From Parelaphostrongylus tenuis (taxonomy: Eukaryota > Nematoda > Chromadorea > Rhabditida > Metastrongylidae), in the NCBI GenBank assembly GCA_019055375.1, contig JAHQIW010005274.1:27333-91332 (forward strand): 64,000 bases of DNA, written 5' to 3'. The first letter of the stretch is position 1; every line of letters starts with the position of its first letter. Under the pieces are notes generated by a model. It saw only the letters and a list, made by a program, of their open reading frames with translations. It was not told the DNA's origin and did not search any database. Below, in pieces: positions 1 through 12,800 of the stretch. The position numbers and the translations under genes are program-made.

Positions 1-1062
1 GTGGTGTCCTCTTTTTCAGGACTAACTTGAACTGTTGCCGTCATTTGACGTGGTCTTTTTTGGCGGCAGATCATCCTGTAGTAGTTTCTATCTCAATGAT
101 TGGTACGTAGTATGAAAAGATGTTATTCACAATAATATTTTATTTTAGTGATTGGTACATAGCATGACAACATATTGTTGACAATGATTGGAAATATTTT
201 TTAGTGTTGAGGAAAAAACATTGAAAAAAATTCTGTCATATGAGTGGATATTAGTCCTTGCCACAAACAAATTCTTTCCAATATGAGCAGAAACTATAGA
301 GGTCTTGGGAATCATGAATGGAAAAGAACTTTTCAGAATCCGATTTCTTACCAATGGCTTTCTTCACATTCTAGATTTATGGAACCGTTGTCTTTCTATC
401 AGCACTATGCTATTGTCGCGAAAAATTTATCAACGAAATTTATCAAAGGTTTTTTAGAAGTGCCGCATGTAAGAAAAAGTTTTCATAGGACACTTTTACA
501 ATCACGTAACGGAAAACGTCAAACACGTCACTGTGGGCGTAGGCATAATGGTGTTGGCACAACTGCCGATGATCCTTTGAGACCAAAAGTTCACACATAA
601 GTTTATCGGACAATATATAATGAGAAAGCGAAGGATCAAAATTATGTCGGTACATTCCAGTGCTCCTAATCTGTCATCTATGACAGCCCACTAGAAATTC
701 ATTTGAAATAAACAGCTTTAATCACCTCCCAGCCGAAATATTATCTTTTTGAGTTAAATTGTCATATTTATGCCACTCCTTTTATTGCCTTACATAGCCG
801 CTTTTAATAGTTCCGCCTAAACATGGTCAAGAATGAAAGATAAGTAGTAAAGCTTTTGGCGTAGATCAATCCTTGAAGGATGCGCCGTGCGTTCGTCTTC
901 AATTTTTAACTTTGTCCGAAGTGACTGAATGCATATTTGGCCTTTATACTGACCCACGATGGCCTGCCAATGCAAGGCTGCTATCCTACCAAGAAATCTG
1001 GCACCAATTGACCGATTTCCTAGAGGTGGAATGCTCACTGGTTCTGAGGTATAAAACCTATT
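1..1062. other. No recognisable gene upstream of the CAP gene
   Basis: AT-rich sequence with scattered short open frames. The longest on the plus strand (244-600, 118 codons) has no family resemblance I recognise and no clear splice context. I see no RNA gene or transposon motif here; the 5' flank of a tRNA-like palindrome begins at 1063. Confidence 0.4.
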
Positions 1063-1584
1063 GATGTAGAGTGATGTGCAAAACTTTCGCGTCTGCCGGA
1101 ACTCGAACCCGTATCGCGCCCTATCCGACAGCGCGTGCTCAATCCCTTGAACTGCCGACGCCTGTATTGGCACCACTCTTTCTACCCTACAACGGCCTAT
1201 GTGTGAGCTGTCAGCCGTCAATGGTTGGCGTAGGTAGTCGCTATAGACATTAAACACAGTCACTCTGACAGATATTCAATATCGGATGATCAAACAGAGT
1301 TCTTTTTATTTGATCACTCTGTGTAAAGTGATTGAATGAAAAGAATTCTTTTTGATCATTCAATATTCAATACCTGTCAGCGTGATTGAGTTCAGTGCCG
1401 GTATCGGCTTGTGAAGGTAAACCGTTGATGGTTGATTGCTGACAGATAGAAGAGTTTTAGCGTGGAATGCGTGGTGGGTAAGAGAGGTGTTGCAGTGCAA
1501 GGCATAGAGCACGCGTTTCCGGCTAGGGTGAGATGCGGGTTCGATTCCCTCCTAGCGCAAAAGTTTTCCACATCACTCCACATC
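1063..1584. mobile_element. Palindromic tRNA-like element, subfamily 1, copy A
   Basis: The two ends are inverted copies of each other: GATGTAGAGTGATGTG at the left, and its diverged complement ending in CACATC at the right. Each arm, about 180 bp, carries a tRNA-like module with a B-box (GGTTCGATTCC on the plus strand near 1531; its complement near 1094-1104). Both modules read from the centre outward. The middle is AT-rich with GAATTC and TGATCA motifs. No protein is encoded. Equivalent copies lie at 9205-9660, 20170-20575 and 47810-48083. Confidence 0.65.
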
Positions 1585-1771
1585 AATTTCGAAATAATAT
1601 TTAGAAGTGATAAAATAAAGAACTAATGTGAATTCATCAATCAGCCTACACTACGGAATACTCTTTTCTTAGACACAGTGTATCAATTCAAAGTAAGTTT
1701 TGAATGAATTAATGTTTAATTTGAGTGCAAAGACGTCGGACTAGCCAACTGGATACCGTGTACGCCTCTAA

Positions 1772-4344
1772 ATGTTTCGGGGAACACTTCTAGCATTCTT
1801 AACGGTGGTAAGTGAACGTCTCTCTCTCAAGTGTCTGTTTCCCATTTTTCAAAAATATGCAGTGAATATTTTAGCTGTTGCAAACTGGCTTTTCCAGCGG
1901 CAAATTTGAGAAGCGTGAGTGACGATTCTTCGTGCATTACCTATTGTAAAAGCATTACCAACGTTTTGTATAAGAAATCAATTAATATTTCATTTTTCAG
2001 CATTTGGCTGCGATGGACTATTCATGAATGATGATGCAAGAGGAAAAGCCCTCAATGCTATTAATGAAATACGCTCAAGAGTTGCACTGGGAAAATTCCA
2101 AGGGCTGAGTTTGTTGCCATCAGCAAGCGACATGAACAAATTGGTAACTTTTTAACGCTTTACAATTACAAGTCTACTCTAAAGATGATTCTATCAATCA
2201 CAGCAGAGATTGGAAGTATATTTAGTCTAAAAAAATATTTTTTTTGGTTAGTAACTAATGCATCCAGGTGAGATTTTTCCTTCTGCGCAAGTCTAATGAC
2301 AATCTTCAAATACCGCACGGACGAGAAGCTTGAATCGCCAAGTGCTTGGGTTTGGACCTGGAATCACGAATGTGTTGCATCTCGCATGATTCCTTGTAGA
2401 AAGGATTGAAAAATAACAAGATGTATTGGCTCAATAATACTTAGCATAGTTAACAAAAGTAACGCGGCGTGACGAATTCTGGACGTTCTAGATGTGGAAC
2501 TGCACTCTGGAGATGTTAGCTGAGGTAACTACAGTGGGCTGCCCTCAAAATCCACCAATGACAGGACAGCAAAATGGGAAAAATTTTCTTACGTGGGATC
2601 TTGAATACTTTAATTCTACGTATCAAAAAATCATGTTCCTTCTAGATTGTGACAACGATTTTTTATTTAGCTTCGGTCCAAGCATGCCACCGTCCATTCC
2701 AAGTAACCTTATTGAATCAGCAGTGTTAAAATGGGTAGAGATTACAGAATTAATGTGGCCAAAAGGCAGCAGATTCGACGGAAACCCATTATTACGTGAT
2801 TTTGCAAATGTAGGTTGATTCGGTGATTGTTTACAAAAAAGGCGAGCGTTGCTTGATATCTTTAGTTGATTCGTTCAACTTCCACTGCCGTTGGATGTTC
2901 CAGTACTGCGTGTGGTCTTCGTTCTTCTGTCGCATGCGTCTTTTCACAATCGTTAGTAATAAAACGAAACACTTTGGAACAAAAACCCAATTAAAAAGAC
3001 TTTGAAAAGGTATTTCAGTGGTGTGCAACCTGGCACACTAGTTTACACAGAAGGAAATCCATGCCAAAACGATGCACAATGCACAAGATTCAACCCTGCT
3101 TATTGTGAAAATGGACTATGTGTAAACGCTGCCAGACCAAAACCGACAACACAAAGCACACATTGCCCAAGCCCTGCATTCACTGCTGCATTCAGAGAAA
3201 CAGCTCTGGGTACCCATAATAACTTCAGGTAAATTTTTACAGCGGTATGGTGCAAAAGCAGTAGAGATTACAACTTTTGGAAAAAAATACTTTAGCGACA
3301 GGTCTAGGATTCAAAGATGAGAAAGACGATTAAATCATTTTAGGTCTCTTGTTGCAAGAGGTCTAGCAAGGAACGGTGAATATTTCAATGAAAATGCACC
3401 ACCATCTTCGAGAATGGACCTGCTGGTGGGCTCTTTGGCTTTATGTCTTCTCATTTGTCGTAGTCGTTTTTTGATATCGGATTTGCTCTACCACGTTAAG
3501 GTATATGATTGCAATGCTGAACAATTTGCTCTCAACCATGTAATGTCCTGCGATAGAAAACTGTCATCACCTTCTTCTCGACCTGGTTATCAAGAAAACT
3601 TTCATATTCTCAACACGACTGCGACTGACGTTTTGGGAGCTCTGCAAAATGTTAGTGATTGAAACTTGTTGACAGCTCAAGCTGAGCGATTCATTGCTTA
3701 CTGAATTCTGTATAATCTCTCACAGTCAATTTCCTCCCACTCATAATTGCTATCGCAGGCAGTTGCAACTTGGACTAGAGAACTCACAGTGAATGGTATT
3801 CCTTCAAACATGGTACTAACACGTGAAATTCTCCGGCGTAGGCAGAAAAGGTCACCAACATTACTAAGGTTTGTAAAGAATTTTCTGAAAATTTTAAATT
3901 GTTGACATTTCAAGCTCTTCAACAAACGATATACATGACATCAAGCAACCAGATGAAATTTCACTAAGAATATCTCCACCGATGATTCCGTCTTTGCATT
4001 TATAAAATCAAACATGGCTTTCTCCGTGATGGCAACTGAATGCAAAACTTATAGAATCGTTAAATTTGTTAAATATGAAATTTGTCCCAGATTCTCTGGG
4101 GATCAAACAAGTATGTTGGTTGTGCAACTCAAATGTGTAGTGGATTCTATTTCACTTCTTGCATGTACCAAGAGCCGTAAGTTTGCAGCTACTTTGCAAT
4201 CATTGAAAAATGGTTGAATCTGATTAAAAGTATTTCAGGGTAAACGTGGTCGGACAGAGCATCTACACTATTGGTGCGGTGTGCGGTGCCTGTCCTGCTG
4301 GTCCCAATAATTGCAACGGAAACATTGGCCTCTGTTCATGGTAG
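1772..4344 (+). CDS. Two-domain CAP/SCP-TAPS secreted protein (ASP-like)
   Basis: Exons by splice sites and phase: 1772-1807, 1875-1914, 2001-2143, 2492-2809, 2866-2951, 3019-3228, 3344-3425, 3501-3650, 3759-3872, 4091-4176, 4239-4344. They join in frame into 456 codons plus stop. Residues 1-20 form a hydrophobic signal peptide. CAP domain 1 spans about 29-245 and CAP domain 2 about 265-456. Each ends in a Cys-rich hinge, the first with CQNDAQC and the second with CGACPAG. Exons 5 and 10 are both 86 nt, both begin in phase 0, and encode the same part of each domain (V-G-C...C), so the domains arose by duplication. CAP 2 keeps the first tetrad-like histidine (THNNFR); CAP 1 has AINEIR there. 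The histidine expected before the second Trp/Gly-Cys motif is missing in both. In strongylids such proteins are secreted and often stage-regulated; the actual role here is unknown. Confidence 0.88.
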
Positions 4345-4606
4345 AGTTCATGAATCCAAAACACGTCGGCAAATATCTAATGAAGCAGAAGCTTGTTGTT
4401 ATGCTACTTATGCAAATGAATATCTCTTCGAATTTGTATTGCGCTGATGTGGAGCACTGGAATAATTTCAAGTTAACATCAGGTTCTCTCACTATCTTAT
4501 TATTTTGATCATCTGTCAGCTCGTCTGCTATGTTAATCATGATGCTTGCATTCGTTGCCTAGCAGTCACTGCTCACAGAGAGCTTCGAGAAATTAACATA
4601 TTCTTG

Positions 4607-4612
4607 AATAAA
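4607..4612 (+). terminator. Polyadenylation signal of the CAP gene
   Basis: AATAAA lies 263 bases after the stop codon of the double-CAP gene. It is the first canonical signal downstream and a sensible 3' end. Confidence 0.5.
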
Positions 4613-4619
4613 TCAGAAC

Positions 4620-7600
4620 ATGACTGAGAGGAAGTCAAGTATTACCTAGCAGTGCACTGGAAAACTTAGTGATCCCCCGTAAAAGGTAATTTTGGTTTTT
4701 GAAGTCATCTCATGTTCCCAGTTTCTCTCGTATCTCAAAATTCATGTGGTTGTGTTTCGCGTGTTATCTCAGCCTCTTCTTGGAAAGTTGCTTTGTTTGT
4801 CGACTCACTTTGCAATTTTGAAAATAGTCGAGCTAAGGCGTTCTCATATGGTGTATAAGAAAGCGTTGTGAGAGAGGTCCGAAGCAGCACTCTGCTTCTT
4901 GGTAGAATTCAGCAGCAATTAGTTTACTATTCACACCTCTTTTGACCTTTATATGATGAAAAGGTATATTGATACTTTTCGATGGTCGCGACTACGTATA
5001 CCACACGCAGGTTGGTCATTAGATGGCACATACTACGATGTCGTGAATATTTGAGACCGATCTTTCAAGGCTTTTCTCAACTTTGGATACATTGGCGCTT
5101 ATCACCCTTAACAAGATTAAAAAGGTAGCCATAGTGAGCTAGAAATATTTTGATAGCGCATATTATTGAGCTTTCTCATAAGTTTTGGCACTAGACCAGT
5201 GAACACCAACTCTATCAACCAGAAGTAATTTTGAAAGCTCCAAATTTTAATTAAAAGTTTTAATCTTGGCAATTTAAACGTATGTTTGATTCATATAAAG
5301 CCTTTTTCATTGCATCGTAGCAACAGAATAATAGTAACCTTTTTCATTGCGTCGTAGCAACAGAAATAATAGTAAGTTTCACACTCAGTTTTCCTTGTTT
5401 GCTTGCTTGAAATCTATGAGTTATAATGTTGAACAATAAAAAGTTTGTACGTATAAACCGATAGGACAAAGTTTCCTCTACAGCTCTGATACAAGAAACC
5501 TAGAAATTTCTCGGAAACGGAGGAAAAATTTCTAGTTTAACAACAAAAATTGTGCGCCTAACGAATGACACGCCCTTCCGAGGCGGCAGTTGAAATCACA
5601 TCCCACAACGTCGTTCGAGAGGCGCGCGAATCTTTGTTGTAAATTAAGGGAAAAAGACTTTATCCTTCGTTCTTTAAGTACAGCTTTTCGTGTTTCATAA
5701 AGCCAAATAAATGAGTAAGATGTTTAACGGTGGGCTAATTATTCCGTATTCAAAACGTAATTATTTTTCGTTTTAACAGCGCTACATGCGAACTCTTCTA
5801 AAAACAAATGTCAGAATTGAAATTGCTGAGACTTGGGCTGTTGAACGGCTATCAATAATTAATTGAAAGGTTACCCACAAGTCCCAGCCGAACAAACACA
5901 GGAAATTGAGTTTGAAGCGGTGTGAAACATAATATTATTTTTTGCTTCTAGAACGGAATGAGAAGAGCTTTATATAAATTAAACACATTACTTTGAATTA
6001 AATACGAACAGTTTACTAAAATTCAAGGTTCCGAATGATTAAGAAAAGCTTTTCTAATTACTTTTGGTTAATGAAATTGGTGTTTATTGTGTATTGCCAG
6101 AACTCATAAGAAGACCTAATAAAATCCGTTTTTATCAAAGACGTGGTTGTTACTATTGCGATATAAACGAGGAAATGGCGGATGAAGGAGACAGTTCTTA
6201 GGCGTTATAACTCATAAAAACTCTAGAGGTTAATTAAGTGTGTCTAAAAGAGGCTGCTCGATTGATAGCATGTGTCATTTGCAAACATGTAGTATTACAT
6301 AATCTTGAACGATGACTCTATATTTACGAACTTCCCTCTAAATAAAACTTAAGCGAGGTTGATATTTCATCCTTCAAAATCATTGGCTAACCTTTCAAAG
6401 ATTCCGTCAATCTTAGAGCCCACAGTATTCATGCCATATTTAGCTATTTGGTGAATTTCCTAGAAGTATCGAAAATCTTATGCAAAATCAGATCAAAAGT
6501 TTAGCTATTATTCAGACTCCTATTGCTAAGGCATTTTGGAGGAGAAAGTTTCTTAGAAGCTGTTCTTCACTTCAGAGAACACCTGCGTCAGGATAGTATT
6601 TCCTCCTTCAAATCGACAGCTACATTTACCACTCATAAAGATTTAGTGAAGATCGGCCTTCCAAGGTAGCTTTGTGGTTAACTTCAAAAAGAAAGCAAGA
6701 CAAGTAGCGTCGTGATCTTCTAAAGAGCCTCATTTAGCTTTCTGTTTTTCAAACAAAAAAGAGGCGCAACTTCGTCGTGGATTTTCGCTAATGAATAATT
6801 TTAACACAGTGCCCGTTCTAACATGCAACTTCTGTACAATTCGCTCTTGTCAGCTATAGCAACAATTCTAGCGACTGGTTTTCATCGGAATACAAAAGCA
6901 TGAATTCTTGCACATCTCCTTGGGGAAGAAATGTTTCGACTGACCTCTGAAGAACCGATAATCAGAATGTCATCTGCTCGCTGTTCTTGTAGCATACATG
7001 ACGTATTTTTGTATTTGCATCTAATACACAGCCAATATCGGGCCTAACGCAGCGTTCTTTCATGCAAATCTCCACAATTACTCATAAAGTAATTGCTCTT
7101 TTGATAAAAGTTTTCGAATTTCAACATATTTTTTGATAAAATAATGTGCTGACTGCAACCGTTATTCTACAAGTGCTTTTCGCTGACACTGGAGCTAATT
7201 ACTCTTCATAAATGTTTGGAGGATGTACGTGGAATATGTTCTACAGATCAGTGTGGTCCGAAACTGGAATTGGGCAAAGGGGAGTGACAGTTTTCTTCGA
7301 TTACTTTGATCCAATCAGCCTAAATTAGTGAGAGTTTTGCCAGATTTCACACATCGCGAGATGTGACTGTTTTCGATTAAAAAAAACACAACGCTGAAGT
7401 TTATCATAAAATCGTCTATGTATGTCTTAATCCTCTTAAAAAATAGCACAAGGTTTTTTTAGACACTTTTTAATTGCGGTTAACATTTCATACCCGATGC
7501 CTTCTCCAAAATAGTCATAATTCGAGTAGTGAGTCCACCTCAGTTGTCTCGCTATGGGGGACTGGTCACATCGAGTCAAATTAAATGGTGATGAACATTG

Positions 7601-8170
7601 TTTGTTTGCAGGTATACATACTAGAATGTTTTACCCGAGATTTAGGTGTCGGGTCTACTATCGCCTCCGTCACAAAGTTTCCTTCTCCTCGCGAAATAAA
7701 AGAGTTTAAAAAAGAGATTTTCAAAGGAATATTGTCCGAAAATTAGCTCGAAATGCAGTTTTTTTGACAGCGCTACGGTGTACACATGAGCATATGAATT
7801 TCAGCAAAGAAGTGTCAAATTAGGACTATCTAAAAGCGGGCTGTAACAATGGTGAGATGCCATCAGATGTTGTCACTTTCATGACTAAACTGATGAGCTT
7901 CTGATTTTTAATGAAGCATTCGTTGCATCAAGAAAAGTTTCGAGAATGCCATCTGCAACCTGAGCCTCAAAATATTGAAAATCCAGTTTATCAAAGCGAT
8001 AAAAGAATTGTTTCCTCACCTGCTGATCGCAACGAACAATCAACAGCTGTGTCTACACGAATTCAAGTGAGTAATGACGTCAAATTTCATTCAGGCTATC
8101 AGCATATATTGAAATGTGTGACATTATGTGAGCAAGGATGCCAAATTAGTTTGCATCGTTTTTCCTTCTA
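4620..8170. other. Long AT-rich intergenic stretch
   Basis: No coding region, RNA gene or complete transposon is recognisable between the CAP gene and the SINE at 8.18 kb. A short near-direct duplication is visible at about 5300-5375 (CTTTTTCATTGC.TCGTAGCAACAGAA twice). The rest resembles decayed interspersed repeat sequence. Confidence 0.4.
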
Positions 8171-8180
8171 TATACAGTGC

Positions 8181-8340
8181 AGCGCAAGTGGCGCAGTGGC
8201 TAAAGGTGCGCAGCGTCGCACACAAAATCGCTGGTTCGATCCCGCGCTCACGGCTTACCAAGATACCCATCCTTTCGGGGTCAGTAAATTGCTATGAGAC
8301 AGGTCTCAGACCTGTCTGGGAGGACAAACAGCACTGATTC
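8181..8340 (+). repeat. tRNA-derived SINE, copy 1
   Basis: The head carries an A-box-like TGGCGCAGTGG and a B-box GGTTCGATCCC about 40 bases apart. It is followed by a non-tRNA body with GTCTCAGACCTGTCTGGGAG and a CAGCACTGA end. The same head and body recur at 21519-21690, so this is a dispersed RNA polymerase III-type SINE family. The copy has no protein coding. Confidence 0.65.
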
Positions 8341-9204
8341 AATATACCGCTAGGCTACTGCAAGCTATTGTAAGATCAGATATGTATTCAGTAACCTCCA
8401 GCGAAGTTATAGATTGCAAGCGAATGCATGGTGCATCCCTCACGGATTGATCACGCCGAGACTTTCTGATAGTACCTATAACCTGCGAAATGCAATCGTA
8501 TATTGCTGATGCAGGAACGATATTATCCTAGATCTGAATAAGTAACGGTCAGAGACGCGTTTTCTTGCGATATTATTCTCCTTTCCGACTCTCAGACAAC
8601 AAACACGAGAAAACGAAATCTCGAAAATATCACTGATTTAGATTCGTTCTGTAGTCTTGGATTGTTTCCATTATGCAAAACAAAGTCTTTTTGCTAACAG
8701 TTGATGTCGAAAAAGCTATTTGTGCTTGTCCTAGCAGTCACAATAAAGCATGACCTTATATCCGCTTGGGAGGGCTAGCGTATTGAGAATGGTCTCGTTT
8801 ATGATGTGCAAGACCCTGGTTCGATCCAGCTTCAAAACAAGCACATCTCATCCTTTCACGCTATTACAAATGGTGAAAGTACTCGTCACCTGCAATTTAG
8901 AAACTGGCGATTACCTCTAGTAAATACTTGGAGCGCCATAGTGCGGCTGCTCGTTAATACCAGCCAACATCAACTTGATCAACATTCAGCGGCATTTATA
9001 AAGATGATCACATTTTCAAACAGCAAGTATAACTATGCAGGAAAATTTGATGATCATTGAGATATATAAATGTGGAAAGACGAACCACAGTCTAGACTCA
9101 CTGGGTCCAAACGCTAGCCGTCATCGGGTGAATATACAAATGGAGGACAGTATAAGAAATTCTTTTAATTAACCGCTTGTAACGGTGGTTATAAATATAT
9201 CCAC

Positions 9205-9660
9205 TGATGTAGAATGTTGCGCAAAACTTCTGAGTTTAATGGGACTCGAACCCATATTTTACCTTATCCGTACGCATGCTCGTGCCGATGCACTACCGAC
9301 GCCCGATTTGACACGACTCTTTTTACGCTGCAACACATCTATCTGTTAGCAACCAACCATCAACAGTATGGCACGGGTAGTCGCTATAGACAAGGAACGC
9401 TAGAAGCGGTTAAATAAAGACGAATTCTGTTTGATCATCACTACCCAATATGTGATAGCGTAACTTGATTAACGTCGATAAAGACTAGCCGTGCCATACT
9501 GCTGACGGCTGGTTGCTGACAGATAGATGCGTTGTAGCGCAGAAACAGTGATGTCAGAACAGGTGTTGGTAGTGCAATTGTTTGAGCATCAGTCCGCGGA
9601 CAGCTTGAAATTTGGGTTCGAGTCCACCTGACACAAAAGTTTTACACATCACTCTGCATC
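9205..9660. mobile_element. Palindromic tRNA-like element, subfamily 1, copy B
   Basis: The left end (GATGTAGAATGTTGCGCAAA) and right end (complement GATGCAGAGTGATGTGTAAA) are inverted copies. Each arm carries a tRNA-like segment with a B-box (GGTTCGAGTCC on plus near 9616; complement GGACTCGAACC-like near 9242). The inner arms are also inverted copies (GCACGGGTAGTCGC near 9372 versus the complement near 9490). The element sits just upstream of the osm-3 start. Confidence 0.65.
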
Positions 9661-9814
9661 TATGAGGACGGTAATGACTGGCGATTTTTGAAGAATGTTT
9701 ATCACTACTCAATGGGTCCACTTAATGCTGTTGTGTTTTCATCACAAATCTGTTTGCCGTAAAGAAAGCTTCGCTCATTAGCGCGATGCGGCAAGACGAC
9801 GCCGCCTGCGGCAT

Positions 9815-9828
9815 GTTGCTAAGGCGTG
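9815..9828 (+). promoter_or_regulatory. Candidate X-box (DAF-19/RFX site) upstream of osm-3
   Basis: GTTGCTAAGGCGTG matches the nematode X-box consensus RYYNYYWWRRNRAC at all informative positions except the last two. It lies about 43 bases before the osm-3 start codon. Ciliary kinesin genes in Caenorhabditis are known RFX targets; the match here is imperfect, so this is a suggestion. Confidence 0.3.
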
Positions 9829-9870
9829 TCGCTACCGTGGTCGTCGGTCGTTCAACGTACATCGTTGGCG

Positions 9871-12800
9871 ATGGCCGAAAGTGTTCGCGTCATTGCCAGA
9901 TGTCGTCCACTCAACGAACGCGAGAAAGGCCTCAATTCAAAGGTGAGTCGTGGACGAAAGCTAATCTTTCTGTATTCCGTCAAACCAAAAACTTTTTATT
10001 CAGAAAATCGTAACTGCATTCTAGATACAAAACTAAACGCCATTAATTCCGATTTATTATTTTATCATTGCTAAATAATCAACTTAATTACATATAAACT
10101 ATCTAATAGCTAAACTTACAAATGGCATGGAAGGCGAGGATGATAACTATACAACTTTTCTTCTCCAGCTTTTTTTTTGAAAATTATCAAAGTTTGAAGC
10201 ATTATCGATAACGTTCAATCTGCACTCGAATGGCATTAATCACTGGTATCTTCGCAAAAATTTCTCAAATATTTGCTTCCAAATAATCTCTTCCACCAAC
10301 TTTTTCTATTAAATCTTTTTATTTCTTAATCCTCATTAGAGGACAGAAGTATTAAGGTCTCGCGTTTAATCCCTCAGGGATGCACCAGATATTCTACCTC
10401 AACAAGTTAAGTTAGTAATGTTTGCATGCTTATCTGACCGATACAATGAATCGCTGTGACCTGCGAATGTGTCTCCTCAAACAGTGCTGCGATCATCTGA
10501 GACAAGTCTAGCACTAATCTGTTAATCCCGGAAGTATGGATTGCTAGGTGAATCCGAAGCGTGAATTTGAACAAGCGGTCACGCATGTACTGGATTGTAT
10601 TTGTCACCATTGTACATTATGCTCCTCTTATTTCTCAATAAAGTCAACTATTTGGAAATTAACAATTTTGGAGCTTAACAATGTCTTGTTAATTAGATAC
10701 TAAAGTAGAATCTCAACACAGAATATGCTAACAATCAAATATGCGGATATTCGATGTTCTTTCATTTGTTTTTGGGATGTCGTTCGGAATTTTTCTTCAT
10801 CGACTATCACTATCGCGCCTAGGATGATTGCAAATCCCACTGTTCACTTGTCATTCATTTATATTTCCCCGCGTGTCGTTGTCATTACTAGCTAACTACG
10901 TCCAACAATAATTGAAAGTTCATTTGTATTTGAAATTTTACCGATTATATTCAGGCGCTTAAGTTTGAGTTTTTTGGGTGATCTGAATTCTTTAGATAAA
11001 GGACCGTCAGCAAATATTGGGAAGTTTTTTTTTTTGTTTAAGAAGAAGAAATGGTGAGGATGACGGTGACGCCGTTAGTGTCTAAAGGAACATATAAATT
11101 CCAATAGGTTTCAGTGGAAAGTGAATTTGTTGCAAGCGTTATATGCTGCTTCGTTGCTAGGGGTTATGGAACATCACTCATACAATTTTTCGCATTTACG
11201 CGTGGAGAAGAATAAAGTTTTATTGATTACATAACTGTGCAAAAATAAATAGCGCTCGCATGAAAGGCTAAAATTGTTTCAAATTTGTTATGATTTACCT
11301 TATTCTTACATTCATCAGCCAAAGTGGTACACACTGGTTGCCTCCTATGCTCTGCTGTGAAAACTTGCTATACTGACCGGTAATTAGTTTCTCGAGCTGT
11401 CGCAGGTAGACATATAGTCATTTGTTGCAGGCGATTTTGTGTTCCTAGGCGTTTTAATGTTTTCTGCTAAGTCGACATACTGCATAGTTCTCACACCCGC
11501 AAAGTCGTTCACATGTTTTCATAAATAAAACGACTATATGCATAAATATTAGTCTACTTGCTATAACGAATGCGTGAAACGCATTTTCTGAATTTGCCTG
11601 TTTGTTTGTTCAAGCATTAGCCGAGTTTGGTCAGCCATCTTCCGTCTTTTGGAGATACGATCTTGCACGCTGACAACGAACCGATCTTAGACTCTCATAT
11701 GAATGAGATTTCTGAAAAGAAACGCCAAGGGTCTTAAGATAAATGCATTCATTACCTCACGTCACCCATCAAGAACACAATTTGTAAATGTTGCAGTCGA
11801 ACAAGTAACTACTAATGAGCACGATTTCTGAAACTAGGTTGAAAACATCCTCAGTTCGGAAATAATCTGGAAACAAGGAGGAGCGATGGCTATAGGAACT
11901 TTATAGACGAACGTTTTTCCAATGCATCGTTCAAAGTAGATCGAGCTTCAGAAAGCGGTGTAGGAGATTGTGGAAAAGTAGGCAAAATGTGAACTACACG
12001 TTTGGAACTTTTTGATGAAGATAAAGAGAGGTGATACTAAAAATTCAATATAAACCTAAGAGATTGCCGTTATATTGCTTGTTCCGCGCTTCACATTGCA
12101 CAGCAAGAGCTAGAAAAGTTTTAGTTGGGATAGACAATTAAAAATTGCTACTGTTCAAGACATTACCACAAGCTACTCATAAATTACAAAGTAGACGCAG
12201 GCACATTGGGAAACCGAGTGTGACAAAGATTTTGAATTTTGTCTGTTTTAGTACAGTAAAGAACTACTGCTACAAAAGTGACATTGTGTACCGTTAATTG
12301 ATAATTTTGATGAATGACCTTAATTATTCGAGGACGCTTGCCTTCATTCCTTTTAACTTTTACAAGCTGTGATAGTTCAAAAGCTACTAAAGCAGACGGC
12401 GAGCATCGCTGGTCTTGTGTACTCATCGGGTTACACAGCAACCGGCCATCACTTGAACATTTTTGGAACCGCATGGACACTTTAGTGTTCAAAAACGATT
12501 GAATACTTCTTTCTTGACCCTTCAAAAGCTGGCCTTCAATAATTTGTAATTTTCTTTTCTCCTCTTTTTTTTCTTGGACTTCGAATGATGCACTTTTCTT
12601 TTCTCCTCCATTTTTTCTTAGAGTTCGAATGATGCAATTTTCTTTTCTAATCCATTTTTTTCCTGGAGTTCATTAGACCGTGGAAGAAAACCAGTTTACC
12701 AGTGCTCTTTCCCGAATTTAACGAAAAATAAGTGCCAAAACATGTTCACATGGATTACGATGTATTAGGACGAAAAAAGCGAATCCGAAATGTGTTTAAC

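Noticed and set aside
244..600. 118-codon open frame as a gene
   Set aside because: No recognisable family, no splice or promoter support, low-complexity composition; chance open frames of this size are expected in AT-rich DNA.
2810..3018. Single intron of the CAP gene lacking the V-G-C segment
   Set aside because: A hidden 86-nt exon (2866-2951) with good splice sites and correct phase encodes the expected segment.
4311..4508. 65-codon frame at the end of the CAP gene
   Set aside because: Out of frame with the last CAP exon, which ends in a clear Cys-rich hinge and stop at 4344.
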